Shown here piece by piece: positions 27,879 to 36,376 of a DNA stretch of 43,999 nt (position 1 is its first letter; each line of letters begins with the position of its first letter). Source of the stretch: a virus; the IMG/VR virus record IMGVR_UViG_3300031637_000002, positions 1 to 43,999 of that record; one strand, written 5' to 3'. Both the position numbers and the translations under genes were made by a program. The notes beneath the pieces are model-generated. The model did no database searches. It saw nothing but the letters and a program-made list of their open reading frames with translations, and was not told the origin of the DNA.

Positions 27879-29990
27879 ATGCTCTACAGTGGCGTGCCAA
27901 CAATCGACACCCGCAACGAACAGGTAGATTTCTGGCTACCTGTAAGCGTCCCCTGGGCGACCAGCATCTGCGCCAAAGGCACTGATGGGTTACCGTTTGA
28001 CTTGACTGGCGCAACTATTCAAGCGGGTCTACTCGATTCAGCAGGTGTAGAGATTCTGTCGTTCTCTATGTCCGTCGATCTTCCGACGGCCTGTATCGGT
28101 GTGTCGGTAACAGGAGATCAGACTGAGACACTCGGACTTGGCTGGTATTACTGGTATCTGAGAGTCCAACTGCCTGCGGACACAGAGTTCACGTATTGGG
28201 TTGGCGGAAAGTGGAGGGTGTTTCGGGTCTACACGTATGCCCCACGTCGTCCGAACGTTGATGTAGTGGATGTCGTTGTCGGGTCAGAAATTACTGCCAA
28301 GGTGAACGTGTGTGTCGCTGGTGCTAGCGGCGGCGGTGACCTATTGGCTGCCAATAACCTTTCTGACGTTGACAACGCCGCTGCGTCGTTGGCGAACATA
28401 GGTGGTGCTACTGCTGCTCAGGGCGCACTGGCTGATACAGCGTTGCAGACAGTTGATGTTCCTGCTGATATCACTGCGACTGGAACACCTGGCACTACGA
28501 CGTTCCTTCGGGGCGATGGTGCGTGGGCAGCTCCTGCTGGAACATCGGGCGACCTCCTTGCTGCAAACAACTTGTCTGATGTCGATGACGCTGCAACTTC
28601 TCTAGCAAACTTGGGTGGTGCTACTGCTGCTCAAGGGGCGCTCGCTGATTCTGCGTTGCAGACAGTTGCTGTCCCTGGCGACATTACAGCGACGGGAACG
28701 CCGAACGCTACGACGTTCTTGCGTGGTGACGGTGCGTGGGCCGATACCGGGTCGCTGCCTGACGGTACGGCTCTCGCACCTTCGCTCACTTTTACGTCCG
28801 ATCCCGACACCGGCATGTACTTGGCTGGTACAAACGAGATCGGGTTTACCGCTGGTGGCGTAGAGCTGTTGAGCGTAGGTTCGGCCGACGTGGACGTTGT
28901 GACGGGACACTTGAACGTGTTTTCCAACACTGGCTCTGACACCATTTCGCTGGGCGAGTTTTCGGGCGGTTCCAACCTTGCCGCAATAGAAACATCGTCT
29001 TTCTATGCGCTGCTGGGAACGGGCAACCCTAACGATGCTGCGTTCATTCGTACTAAAGGCACTGGACCGCTAATCCTCGGTGCGAGTCAAGGCTCTGATC
29101 TGACAATCGCCACAGGTGGAGCAATTACTCTCTCAAGCGACCTCACCGTTGGCGGCGACGTTATTGCGTCGGACGGTTCTGCCGGTGCGCCGAGCCTGAC
29201 GTTCGCATCGGACGGCGACACTGGCCTGTATCGGGTTGGGGCAAACCAGATCGGATTCTCCGCTGGCGGAGTGGAGCTATTGAGCGTTGGCACTGACGAC
29301 GTTGATGTGATAACGGGACACCTCAACATGATCTCGAACACTGGCGCACAAACGATGTCGCTCGGCGAATGGTCGGCCGGTTTCGACTACGCAGCCGTCG
29401 AGACGCCAAGCATGGTTGTGCTGATGGGCAACGCCTCCGACGTGAACAGCCAAGGGTTCATCCGCACAAAAGGCACTGGTTCGCTTGGTTTGGGAACCAA
29501 CAACAGCACCGACCTGACCATCACGAATGGCGGTCAGGTTGCGTTGACTGCGGGGTACGGCTTCACGACTGCCAGTTCAGCCAACCTCTTTCTCGATGCC
29601 AACACTAAAATCTACCGCTCCACGTCAGCAGCCAAATACAAGACCGACGTGGAAACGATGGCTGATGAGTACGCCGACGCAATTCTCGATCTGCGGCCTG
29701 TCTGGTACAAGTCGCTTGGGCAGCATGATCCTAGTGACTGGGGATATTGGGGGCTGATCGCTGAAGAAGTCGCAGCCGTTGACCCTCGCCTGGTGCATTA
29801 CGGTGTGGCTGAAAGCTATGAGCCTGCCACGGGTGCAGGAGGAGAGCTGCTTGATCCTACGGTGGCGGACCTGACTGAACCTGAGGGCGTGCAGTATGAA
29901 CGGTTTGTGCCGCACCTAATCAACTTGGTGTCACGTCAACGTGCCGATATTGAAGCGCTTGAAGCCCGGCTTGCTGCACTGGAGTCATAA
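27879..29990 (+). CDS. Tail fibre with C-terminal S74 chaperone domain
   Basis: This 703-residue fibre has internal duplications: two 71-residue units (GDLLAANNLSDVD..., 28335-28547 and 28548-28760) and two longer units of about 120 residues (SLTFTSDPDTG..., SLTFASDGDTG...). The last about 125 residues are a self-cleaving intramolecular chaperone of the S74 family, with IYRSTSAAKYK giving Ser581 and Lys586 five residues apart, the spacing of the catalytic pair. The C-terminal coiled coil (RQRADIEALEARLAALES) would align three chains. It is the likely receptor-binding fibre. The leaderless-type box sets the start. Confidence 0.88.
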   Translation: MLYSGVPTIDTRNEQVDFWLPVSVPWATSICAKGTDGLPFDLTGATIQAGLLDSAGVEILSFSMSVDLPTACIGVSVTGDQTETLGLGWYYWYLRVQLPADTEFTYWVGGKWRVFRVYTYAPRRPNVDVVDVVVGSEITAKVNVCVAGASGGGDLLAANNLSDVDNAAASLANIGGATAAQGALADTALQTVDVPADITATGTPGTTTFLRGDGAWAAPAGTSGDLLAANNLSDVDDAATSLANLGGATAAQGALADSALQTVAVPGDITATGTPNATTFLRGDGAWADTGSLPDGTALAPSLTFTSDPDTGMYLAGTNEIGFTAGGVELLSVGSADVDVVTGHLNVFSNTGSDTISLGEFSGGSNLAAIETSSFYALLGTGNPNDAAFIRTKGTGPLILGASQGSDLTIATGGAITLSSDLTVGGDVIASDGSAGAPSLTFASDGDTGLYRVGANQIGFSAGGVELLSVGTDDVDVITGHLNMISNTGAQTMSLGEWSAGFDYAAVETPSMVVLMGNASDVNSQGFIRTKGTGSLGLGTNNSTDLTITNGGQVALTAGYGFTTASSANLFLDANTKIYRSTSAAKYKTDVETMADEYADAILDLRPVWYKSLGQHDPSDWGYWGLIAEEVAAVDPRLVHYGVAESYEPATGAGGELLDPTVADLTEPEGVQYERFVPHLINLVSRQRADIEALEARLAALES
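28335..28760 (+). repeat. Tandem 213-bp coding duplication in the fibre gene
   Basis: Two in-frame units of 71 residues (28335-28547 and 28548-28760) share most residues, including GDLLAANNLSDVD and TTFLRGDGAWA. Recent duplication within a fibre shaft is likely and may alter shaft length. Confidence 0.8.
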
Positions 29991-30030
29991 CGTGCAGCTC
30001 AATGCCCGCCGAGCCAGCTCCGCTCTGAGG

Positions 30031-30036
30031 TAGCCT
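30031..30036 (+). promoter_or_regulatory. Late-type -10 box, leaderless
   Basis: TAGCCT ends 6 bp before the ATG at 30043; there is no Shine-Dalgarno. Confidence 0.55.
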
Positions 30037-30042
30037 GCGAAC

Positions 30043-30573
30043 ATGACCATTCAAGTTCCCATTTGGTTGCAGGCTGGAACGTACCCGGCACGGCTCGACC
30101 GAGGATTCATTGAGCAAGTGCTGCATGGTGCCGAGCGTGTCTTCGAGGGCTGCGTTGTTTCGCAGACCGGCACTGGTGGCGACACTGTCAATGTTGCTGT
30201 CGGATCGGTAGCGATCAAGGGCGACGACGAAGTGAACCAGGGCATGTATTTCGTGGAGGTAGTTGCTGCGGAAACGTCGAACTCCCTGGCTGCTCCTGGC
30301 TCGGGAGTTCGCACCGACATCGTTGTGCTGCGGGTCAACGATCCGGCGGCTGGCGGTGCTACTGGCGACAATGCGACGATCGAGCTGATCTCTGGGACGA
30401 CCGTGCCAGACTCTGCGATTCTGCTCGCCACGATTGCCCGCACAGCAGGCCAAGCGATCTTTGACGCTGACATCACCGACTCCCGCCCGCTCGGACCGTA
30501 CCCGTACGGCGTGGGAACGTCTGGACCGCCTGCTCAGGGCGTCGAAGGCGATCTCTACATTCAAGTGGCCTGA
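30043..30573 (+). CDS. Minor tail / fibre-base protein
   Basis: This 176-residue protein has an aromatic N-terminus (VPIWLQAGTYPARLDRGFIE), a beta-rich middle (VFEGCVVSQTGTGGDTVNVA, VRTDIVVLRV) and a Gly/Pro-rich end (LGPYPYGVGTSGPP). Proteins of this look are encoded in actinophage tail modules between fibre genes and are annotated as minor tail proteins. One base separates its stop codon from the next start. The precise role is unknown. Confidence 0.65.
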   Translation: MTIQVPIWLQAGTYPARLDRGFIEQVLHGAERVFEGCVVSQTGTGGDTVNVAVGSVAIKGDDEVNQGMYFVEVVAAETSNSLAAPGSGVRTDIVVLRVNDPAAGGATGDNATIELISGTTVPDSAILLATIARTAGQAIFDADITDSRPLGPYPYGVGTSGPPAQGVEGDLYIQVA

Positions 30574-30574
30574 C

Positions 30575-32890
30575 ATGCCTTTGTTCCCACCGAACTTGGC
30601 ATACGGCCGTGTGGCAAGCGTTTGGCGGTCGTGGGCTACGGCCTGGGTTCATCGCTCTGGAAGCTGGGTCACCGCTGAAAGGGTCTGGGCTTACTCTGCT
30701 GGTTCGTGGCGGCTCGTATGGTCCGAGACGGCGACACCCGCTCAGAATCCGTTGGCAGTCCTTCAAGCTAACAACACGGTTGTCATTACTTGGGATGCGC
30801 CTGCTGGCGGCACGGCCGATCCTGAGGTGGCGAGTTCGTACAACGTGCGGCGTTCCAACAATGCGCTCGTTGGCTCAGTCTCAGCGACAGGCGGTAGCTA
30901 TTCTGTTACTGACTCAGTACCGCTTGCGGGCACGAATGCGTACACGATCTGGTCGCTGATCTCGGGCGTCCAATATGTGTCGGTGACGACGAACACGGTG
31001 ACCGTCGCTGGGCCACCGACGGGCGTCGTGGCGACACCAACAAACGTGGGTGTTGATACAAACATCGGTTTGGTTTGGGATGCTTCGCCTGGTGGAGCAA
31101 CGTACAACGTTTACCAACCGGACGGGTCGCTCATCGGAAACACTGCCGGACTGTCGTTTACAGACACAAATCCGCAGCCAACGACCGACGGATACCTAGT
31201 CCAAGCTCTCACTCTGGGCGGTGGAAACATCGGCACGGGAACATCGAACTTGTTGACATTGGCACAAGCTCCAACGTCGCTGACCGCTGGTGCTCCGACC
31301 TCGGGCGACAATGTTGCTCTCGCCTGGTCTGTTGCGTCGGTCGGTGACCACGATCAGATCCAAGTGGTTCGGGGTGGTTCGTCGCTGGTCTACCTGGCTG
31401 CTGGTTCTACTTCGTACACGGACACGAACGCCCGTGAGGGCACGGTCGAGTCGTATCAGGTTCGGGCTGTCATCTCTGACAATCCTGGCCCGTATTCCAA
31501 CACGGCTACTTCTTCGATTCCGGCGAGCGTGCCGCCCTCGGTCACTGCCGTGGCTACTTCGACAAAGGGTCAACTGAGACTGACCTGGGGCACGCCTGCT
31601 GGTTCGTTCACTGGATACGAGATTCAGTACCTGTCTGACCCTGGTGGCGTTTGGACGGCTTGGCTCACCCTGTATGGGGGCAACGGGCCGGTGATCCGAA
31701 CTTGGTCCGCTGGTTCTGGCAGCCGGTCGCTGCGGATTCGTACACTGGCGACTACAGGAAACTCGGCATATGTAACCGTCTCTGCTACACCTACTTGGCT
31801 GTACCCGCCGAACGTTCCGGCGAGCGTCAGCATCGCTCCTACTGCAACGCTAGGGCAACTCACATTGTCGTGGGCTACGCCGTCTGGTGCGGACCCGTAC
31901 GATTTGCCAAGCAACTATGTCGTCGGGGTGTCTGAGAACGGAACAAGCTGGGTTGACGGTGTAGTTTCGTCGGCCACGTTGAGCGCAAATACTACATTCG
32001 CTGGCACTGGCGGCGTCAGATATATGCGGGTCGCTTCACGCAACAGTGCGGGCGACTCGGCGTTCGTCACGAAGTCAGCTACGCCACTCTGGGACAACAC
32101 GCCTCCGGCTGTCCCGACCATCACTTCGTGGAAGCCTGAAGCGTCTTACGGTCGGATGGTCCTCCGGTTTACGACCAGCAGCTCAGACAATTACCAGTAC
32201 AGAACCCAGATTCTCACAAACGGTTTCCCGTCTTACGGTGCCTGGACTTCTGTCGGAAACAGCGAATCAGTTACCTACGTTGCTGGCACTTTCGCTGACG
32301 GCCAAACTCTCAGCGGTCTCGTTGAAGTGCGGGACCAGTACAACAACACAAGCACTCTCGTTGGCGGCGACTACACGCTCAAGCCTGCGGTGCAAAACAT
32401 CTTTGCTACCTCGTCTGGCAACTTCCGCCAAGGATCGTGGAATGCCTACACCGGGAACTCTCGCCCGTACCAGGGCTACTTCTCGAACCCGTCGTTCATT
32501 TACACGGGCTGCTACTTCTTCGCAACCAACGCAATTTACAATGCCATCCAAGCCACATCGTATTTGGGCGGCACAGTCACGGTCACAGGCATGACCGGTC
32601 TGGTCGCCAGAGCGTCGGGCGTCGGTAACTCGGTGCAGACGGTGTATATGGGTACGTCAGCGACGGCGAGCGCTTCGGGAACTCCGAGCGTCCAAAACAT
32701 TGTGGCCTATTCCAACCTGTCAACGAGCGCCACTTACACGCCAGCGTTTAATGCTGGGGCTGTCACTGCGTTCTCGAACGGCACCGCAAAATCTGTGGGC
32801 TTCTACGTGAACAGCACCGCTTACTCGGCGTTCTACATGCCGTCCGAGAACGTGTTTGCTGGCATGGTCACCGTGAACTCGCTCGGCTAG
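30575..32890 (+). CDS. Minor tail protein with fibronectin type III-like repeats
   Basis: This protein has 771 residues from ATG 30575, one base after the previous stop codon. After an aromatic N-terminus (residues about 10-50, many Trp), it carries repeated Fn3-like beta domains with recurring patterns: PTGVVATPTN, PTSLTAGAPT, PPSVTAVATSTKGQLRLTWG, PASVSIAPTATLGQLTLSWA and PTITSWKPEASYGRMVLRF, about 80-100 residues apart. Such domains are common on phage tails and may hold surface polysaccharide. The C-terminal 150 residues are Ser/Tyr/Gly-rich and may be a separate binding domain. Confidence 0.8.
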   Translation: MPLFPPNLAYGRVASVWRSWATAWVHRSGSWVTAERVWAYSAGSWRLVWSETATPAQNPLAVLQANNTVVITWDAPAGGTADPEVASSYNVRRSNNALVGSVSATGGSYSVTDSVPLAGTNAYTIWSLISGVQYVSVTTNTVTVAGPPTGVVATPTNVGVDTNIGLVWDASPGGATYNVYQPDGSLIGNTAGLSFTDTNPQPTTDGYLVQALTLGGGNIGTGTSNLLTLAQAPTSLTAGAPTSGDNVALAWSVASVGDHDQIQVVRGGSSLVYLAAGSTSYTDTNAREGTVESYQVRAVISDNPGPYSNTATSSIPASVPPSVTAVATSTKGQLRLTWGTPAGSFTGYEIQYLSDPGGVWTAWLTLYGGNGPVIRTWSAGSGSRSLRIRTLATTGNSAYVTVSATPTWLYPPNVPASVSIAPTATLGQLTLSWATPSGADPYDLPSNYVVGVSENGTSWVDGVVSSATLSANTTFAGTGGVRYMRVASRNSAGDSAFVTKSATPLWDNTPPAVPTITSWKPEASYGRMVLRFTTSSSDNYQYRTQILTNGFPSYGAWTSVGNSESVTYVAGTFADGQTLSGLVEVRDQYNNTSTLVGGDYTLKPAVQNIFATSSGNFRQGSWNAYTGNSRPYQGYFSNPSFIYTGCYFFATNAIYNAIQATSYLGGTVTVTGMTGLVARASGVGNSVQTVYMGTSATASASGTPSVQNIVAYSNLSTSATYTPAFNAGAVTAFSNGTAKSVGFYVNSTAYSAFYMPSENVFAGMVTVNSLG

Positions 32891-32918
32891 ATCCCGCTGA
32901 CGATTGTTCTGATCGGTG

Positions 32919-32924
32919 TACCCT
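32919..32924 (+). promoter_or_regulatory. Late-type -10 box, leaderless
   Basis: TACCCT ends 6 bp before the ATG at 32931; there is no Shine-Dalgarno. Confidence 0.55.
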
Positions 32925-32930
32925 GGACTC

Positions 32931-33347
32931 ATGGACATTGCATCTGAACTACGCCTCGCTGGCTTGACCGTGATCGAAGGCCGTGCGGGCATCGGTCGAA
33001 CGTCTCAAGTTGCTGGTATTGACGTGCTGCCAACAAAGACCGGCGCGAGCCATGAGGGTGCCGACGACATCAACGACATCGTCGCTCCGGCTCGGGCGGT
33101 CGGGTACATCGAACGGAGCGGTCGTGTCTGGCTGCTCGCTGACGGTCCGGTCGAGGTTGGCTCCAACGCGCTGGTCTACTTGGCGCAGTACAACGGCGAT
33201 CCGAACGAAGCGCAAGCCGATTCTCTCGCTGTCGTCCTGGCCGTGTTGGGGGATGCTTACGCCCTGGATGCGTCGGACGAAGATTCCGAGGCCGTAGACG
33301 GCGATATAGAGGCCAATACGGACGAACCAGAAGGAGACGAACAATGA
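32931..33347 (+). CDS. Hypothetical protein before the lysis genes
   Basis: This 138-residue protein has a compact alpha-beta start (ASELRLAGLTVIEGRAGIG), beta segments (ARAVGYIERSGRVWLLADG) and a strongly acidic tail from about residue 110 (DASDEDSEAVDGDIEANTDE). Start set by the -10 box 6 bp upstream. Its stop codon overlaps the holin-like ATG. No family recognised; it may belong to the tail or to the lysis operon. Confidence 0.6.
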   Translation: MDIASELRLAGLTVIEGRAGIGRTSQVAGIDVLPTKTGASHEGADDINDIVAPARAVGYIERSGRVWLLADGPVEVGSNALVYLAQYNGDPNEAQADSLAVVLAVLGDAYALDASDEDSEAVDGDIEANTDEPEGDEQ

Positions 33348-33568
33348 TCGCAAAGCCAACCTTGGAATCTGAGCCGGTCAGGATCGGCACGGCGTTCACC
33401 GCTGCGCTGGTCGCAACGATCAACATGCTCGGGATGGCGCTCGGCTGGTCCGGCGATTTGATCGCAGGACTGAACGTCGCTGCTGCCGGATGGGTCGGGC
33501 TGCTCGGCGTTTGGCTCCGCTCCAAAGTCACGCCTGTCGCCTCGATCCCGCCGCCCGAGTTTGCGTGA
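33344..33568 (+). CDS. Holin-like membrane protein
   Basis: This 74-residue protein has two hydrophobic segments (about residues 15-32 and 38-58: LIAGLNVAAAGWVGLLGVWL), a short charged start and a Pro-rich end, matching class II holins in size and layout. It lies directly before the amidase and overlaps it (GTGA). A GGAG ribosome site precedes the ATG. Holins permeabilise the membrane at the time of lysis. The assignment is by topology and position. Confidence 0.65.
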   Translation: MIAKPTLESEPVRIGTAFTAALVATINMLGMALGWSGDLIAGLNVAAAGWVGLLGVWLRSKVTPVASIPPPEFA

Positions 33569-34449
33569 GCCTCTACTATCCGAGAGCGCACTGGGAGAAC
33601 CCGGCGCAGCCTGTAACTGGTCCTGGCCCGCAGGGCGTTCGGGGCACGTGGGTTATTCATTACCCTGGCAACGATGGTTTCCATGCGCCGTTGAGCGACT
33701 ACGAAATGATCGAATACTGCCGGGCCATGCAGAACGATTACGTCACCAACCGGGGCTACTCGCTGGGCTACTCGTTCGTCGTCAGTCAGTCCGGTCTGGC
33801 GTACGAGGTGAGAGGCTTCGACATCAACAACGCCGCCAACAAAGGCGACAAGTTGAAGCCCGAGATTCCGAACTTCAACGCTGTCTCGATGTCGATTCAG
33901 GTTGCCGTGTCAGGTCAGGACGCTGCGTCGCCTGCGGCTGTTGTAATGCTCAACGAGATCATCGCTCTGGAGCCGGACTGGGATGTCGTGGTTCATGCAG
34001 ACGTGGACTACACATCGTGCTGTGGAACAGGCATGATCGAGCAAGTACGGTCTGGCATAATTGGTCAGAGCGTTCAGCCTGCGCCGCCTGCGCCTAGCAC
34101 TGGAGACGATGCCATGATTATCCTCGACAAGCCGATCCGCATGTTGGACACCCGTGACGACATTCCGACGCCGTTGCCGTCTGGCGTGTGGCCGCAAGGG
34201 TTACCGGATGGTATTCCTGCCACTGCTTCTGCGATCTTCGTAACGGTCACCGCAACGCAGGCCGAGGCGCCTGGCTTCATCACGCTGTGGGGGTCAGGCT
34301 CGCAGCCGAACGTTTCCAACCTCAACTATTCCGCTGGCCCTCAAGCGATCGCAAACACAACGTTAACCCGTGTCGTTGGTGGACAGTTCGAGATGTTCAA
34401 CGAGTCGCCAACGCACATCATTCTTGATGTCGCTGGTTACACGGTTTGA
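33565..34449 (+). CDS. Endolysin: N-acetylmuramoyl-L-alanine amidase with C-terminal wall-domain
   Basis: This 294-residue protein from a GTG start overlaps the holin stop codon. Residues about 20-175 form an amidase (PGRP/Amidase_2 type): TWVIHYPGNDGFH (zinc His), SLGYSFVVSQSGLAYEVRG, and VVHADVDYTSCCGTG with the second His and Cys. Residues about 190-294 are another domain (RMLDTRDDIPTPLPSGVW, IFVTVTATQAEAPGFITLWG, THIILDVAGY), a pattern I know from secreted actinobacterial proteins. The first domain cuts the sugar-peptide bond; the second probably binds the wall. Confidence 0.85.
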   Translation: MSLYYPRAHWENPAQPVTGPGPQGVRGTWVIHYPGNDGFHAPLSDYEMIEYCRAMQNDYVTNRGYSLGYSFVVSQSGLAYEVRGFDINNAANKGDKLKPEIPNFNAVSMSIQVAVSGQDAASPAAVVMLNEIIALEPDWDVVVHADVDYTSCCGTGMIEQVRSGIIGQSVQPAPPAPSTGDDAMIILDKPIRMLDTRDDIPTPLPSGVWPQGLPDGIPATASAIFVTVTATQAEAPGFITLWGSGSQPNVSNLNYSAGPQAIANTTLTRVVGGQFEMFNESPTHIILDVAGYTV

Positions 34450-34481
34450 CGGCTTGAGCTTGATGGGTGCCGTGAATCCTG

Positions 34482-34739
34482 ATGACTGAAGCAATGTGGG
34501 TATTTCTCGGGGCGATGATCTCTACGATTATCAGCTCGGCGATCACGTTGTACCGTGCCCGCCTCAACGGGCCAGACAACCAGATCAACTCTCTCACCGC
34601 ATCGGACAAGCTCATCGGACGCCTAGAAACTCGCATCGACAAACTCGATCAAAGAGTCGAAGCGATGGAGGCTGAGCTGGACAGGTACTACGCCCTGCAC
34701 GGTCCGCTGCCGCCAGTGGACGACGACAGCCAGGCGTGA
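34482..34739 (+). CDS. Second small membrane lysis protein
   Basis: This protein has 85 residues with one N-terminal membrane segment (WVFLGAMISTIISSAITLY) followed by a coiled coil (LIGRLETRIDKLDQRVEAME) and a Pro/Asp-rich end. This is the shape of holin-associated or pinholin proteins next to endolysins. It ends one base before the stop codon of the convergent minus-strand gene. An alternative start is Met at 34494. Confidence 0.6.
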   Translation: MTEAMWVFLGAMISTIISSAITLYRARLNGPDNQINSLTASDKLIGRLETRIDKLDQRVEAMEAELDRYYALHGPLPPVDDDSQA

Positions 34740-34740
34740 T

Positions 34741-35424
34741 TCAGAACAGCCACTTCTTGCAGGAGTAAGGCTTGGTCCAGGGGCCGAGGCTCTCGCATGA
34801 GTGGTAAAGCATGGAGGCAGCGTGGACTGCGCCTTCGGGAGTCGCCATGTACGACCGGCTGATCCCGACGCTGTCCCATCCTGCGTCGAGCGATCCGTAC
34901 CGGTTGACTTGGAGCGGCCCGTAGCTATCGTCGCGAGTTCGAGGTTTGTAGTTCCGTGCGTTCGTGCAGCGACTCTCTCGGTACATGATCGGCTGAAACA
35001 ACTCGTATGGCATTCCGTACTTGGCGAGCAACGGTTTCCATGAAGCACAATCCCAGTCGGTCGGCATCGGTGTCGGTGGCGGGTTGATCTGCGTTTGAGT
35101 TCCTCTGACGGCTGGCGCGTAGCTGCCGACCGTTGCCGCCCACGTGACGGGACCGACGATGCCGTCAGGCAGAAGCCCTGACATCCGCTGGAGCTTGGTC
35201 ACAATCGCAGTTGTAACTTTGCCGTACTGGCCGTCAACGTCGATGACCCAGCCGTTGTCGGCGAGGTACTGCTGAAGCTCTTTGACTTGTGAGCCACTTT
35301 CGCCATAGCTGAGCCAGACCGTTTCTTGTTCTGCGGCTTTTGCTGCGAGCGAATCGAAGACGGCGACCGTGGTGAACGTGACAACGAATACGGCGAGGAC
35401 CGCTGCCCACTGTTTGCGGCTCAA
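34741..35424 (-). CDS. Exported muralytic enzyme with peptidoglycan-binding domain
   Basis: This 227-residue protein begins at a TTG with GGAG upstream. A signal peptide or anchor occupies residues about 1-30 (WAAVLAVFVVTFTTVAVF). Residues about 38-95 match a peptidoglycan-binding domain (VKELQQYLADNGWVIDVDGQ, LLPDGIVGPVTW). The rest is a lysozyme/transglycosylase-type fold with a likely catalytic Glu in YRESRC and DSYGPLQVNRYG. As the last gene of the minus operon it is made early, unlike the lysis-cassette amidase. It might open the wall at entry, prevent superinfection or help late lysis. Confidence 0.75.
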   Translation of the reverse strand: MSRKQWAAVLAVFVVTFTTVAVFDSLAAKAAEQETVWLSYGESGSQVKELQQYLADNGWVIDVDGQYGKVTTAIVTKLQRMSGLLPDGIVGPVTWAATVGSYAPAVRGTQTQINPPPTPMPTDWDCASWKPLLAKYGMPYELFQPIMYRESRCTNARNYKPRTRDDSYGPLQVNRYGSLDAGWDSVGISRSYMATPEGAVHAASMLYHSCESLGPWTKPYSCKKWLF

Positions 35425-35576
35425 GCTCCGGCCTCACCTGGAGTCGCTGTCCGGTCGTCGTGCCAAGCCGCGTGGGTTGCTGTCTGGGCGGCTGGGATTG
35501 CGACGAAACAAGTTTTACAGATCGTCGTGTCGATGCGTTCCTGGCGGCGGGTGGGGAGTGCGTTGCTTTTAATCAT
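35421..35576 (-). CDS. Small Cys/His-type zinc protein
   Basis: This 51-residue protein holds CKTCFVAI followed by HAAWH (about residues 20-39), a C2H2-like zinc site. It is basic at the start and Gly/Ala-rich at the end. Its stop codon overlaps the TTG of the muralytic gene. A GGAG ribosome site lies before the ATG. No named family recognised. Confidence 0.65.
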   Translation of the reverse strand: MIKSNALPTRRQERIDTTICKTCFVAIPAAQTATHAAWHDDRTATPGEAGA

Positions 35577-35601
35577 GTGTTTTGCTCCTGTTTGATTTCG
35601 G

Positions 35602-35730
35602 TTAGAACATGAGGTTGAAGATGAGGGCTGATGCGAACAAGATGGTCATCCAGATGACGGAGAACATCGTGAAGATCGCAAGGCGCTCGACGGTTTTGTT
35701 AGTTGATTCTGAAACTTGACGTTTGGTCAT
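35602..35730 (-). CDS. Small single-pass membrane protein
   Basis: This 42-residue protein has a basic polar start (MTKRQVSESTNKTVER) and a long hydrophobic helix (AIFTMFSVIWMTILFASALI) up to the C-terminus, with AAGGA before the ATG. Such a peptide would insert into the inner membrane. Role unknown. Confidence 0.65.
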   Translation of the reverse strand: MTKRQVSESTNKTVERLAIFTMFSVIWMTILFASALIFNLMF

Positions 35731-35750
35731 GATCTTCCTTTTACTCCCAT

Positions 35751-35957
35751 TTACTCCCATTTCCATCGGTTAGTCGAGGGCGGTGCAATCTTGTTTTTGT
35801 TCCGCGATGCGGAATGTTTCCGCGATGCGGAATCTTTTGATGCCTGTTGGACGGTGAGCGTCTGCCACGGCTTGTTGGTATTTGCGGGTCGGCGACGCCA
35901 GACACCGTCCAACTTCTTGAACTGCCACGGCGACCGAGCCAATCGTTCATCGGCCAT
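35751..35957 (-). CDS. Small basic protein overlapping SSB
   Basis: This protein has 68 residues; its ATG overlaps the SSB stop codon (TGATG). It has WQFKKLDGVWRRRPANTNK and an Arg/Lys/Ser-rich middle with a coded repeat DSASRK HSASRN arising from two 16-bp DNA repeats at 35800-35833. Trp residues at both ends suggest a structured core. It may bind DNA with SSB; no family recognised. Confidence 0.6.
   Translation of the reverse strand: MADERLARSPWQFKKLDGVWRRRPANTNKPWQTLTVQQASKDSASRKHSASRNKNKIAPPSTNRWKWE
35800..35833. repeat. Two 16-bp palindromic direct repeats
   Basis: TTCCGCGATGCGGAAT occurs at 35800-35815 and 35818-35833 (18-bp period). Each copy is an inverted repeat (TTCCGC/GCGGAA). 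They lie in a coding region, and the core GCGATGCGG is shared with the repeats at 3388-3423. Confidence 0.7.
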
Positions 35958-36376
35958 CAGAACGGTTCCTCCTCGGCGTATGAGGGATTCGCTTTCTTGG
36001 CTTGCTGCGGCGCGCTGGTCCGCTCGGTGCGGGTGACTTCGCAGGTGGCCCATCGGAGGTCTGGGCCGATGGAGTCGGCGACGACTTCCACGATGTTCCG
36101 TTTCTCTCCTTCGCGCGTTTCGTATGTCCGCTGGGAGAGCCGTCCGGTGACGATGGCCCGGTTGCCTTTGTTGAGCGACGCAGCGACGTTCTCGGCGAGG
36201 TCTGCCCAGCAGGTCACGTTGAAGAAGCTGACTTCTTCGGTCCACTCGTTGTTGACCATGTAGCGCCGGTTGACGGCCATCCCGAACGAGGTGACTGCTT
36301 TCCCGCCTGATGTGTATCTGAGGTCTGGTTCTTTGGTGACGTTCCCGACCAGGGTTACGGCTGCATCATTCGCCAT
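35957..36376 (-). CDS. ssb: Single-stranded DNA-binding protein
   Basis: This 139-residue protein has an OB-fold core (AVTLVGNVTKEPDLRYTSGG, then FGMAVNRRYMVN, VSFFNVTCWADLAENVAASL, NRAIVTGRLSQRTYE) and a C-terminal acidic tip (YAEEEPF), the site by which SSB proteins contact partners. It binds single-stranded phage DNA during replication and annealing. The start overlaps the end of the ERF gene by 11 bases; a GGAG ribosome site precedes ATG 36376. Longer in-frame readings upstream lie within ERF and are not favoured. Confidence 0.92.
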   Translation of the reverse strand: MANDAAVTLVGNVTKEPDLRYTSGGKAVTSFGMAVNRRYMVNNEWTEEVSFFNVTCWADLAENVAASLNKGNRAIVTGRLSQRTYETREGEKRNIVEVVADSIGPDLRWATCEVTRTERTSAPQQAKKANPSYAEEEPF

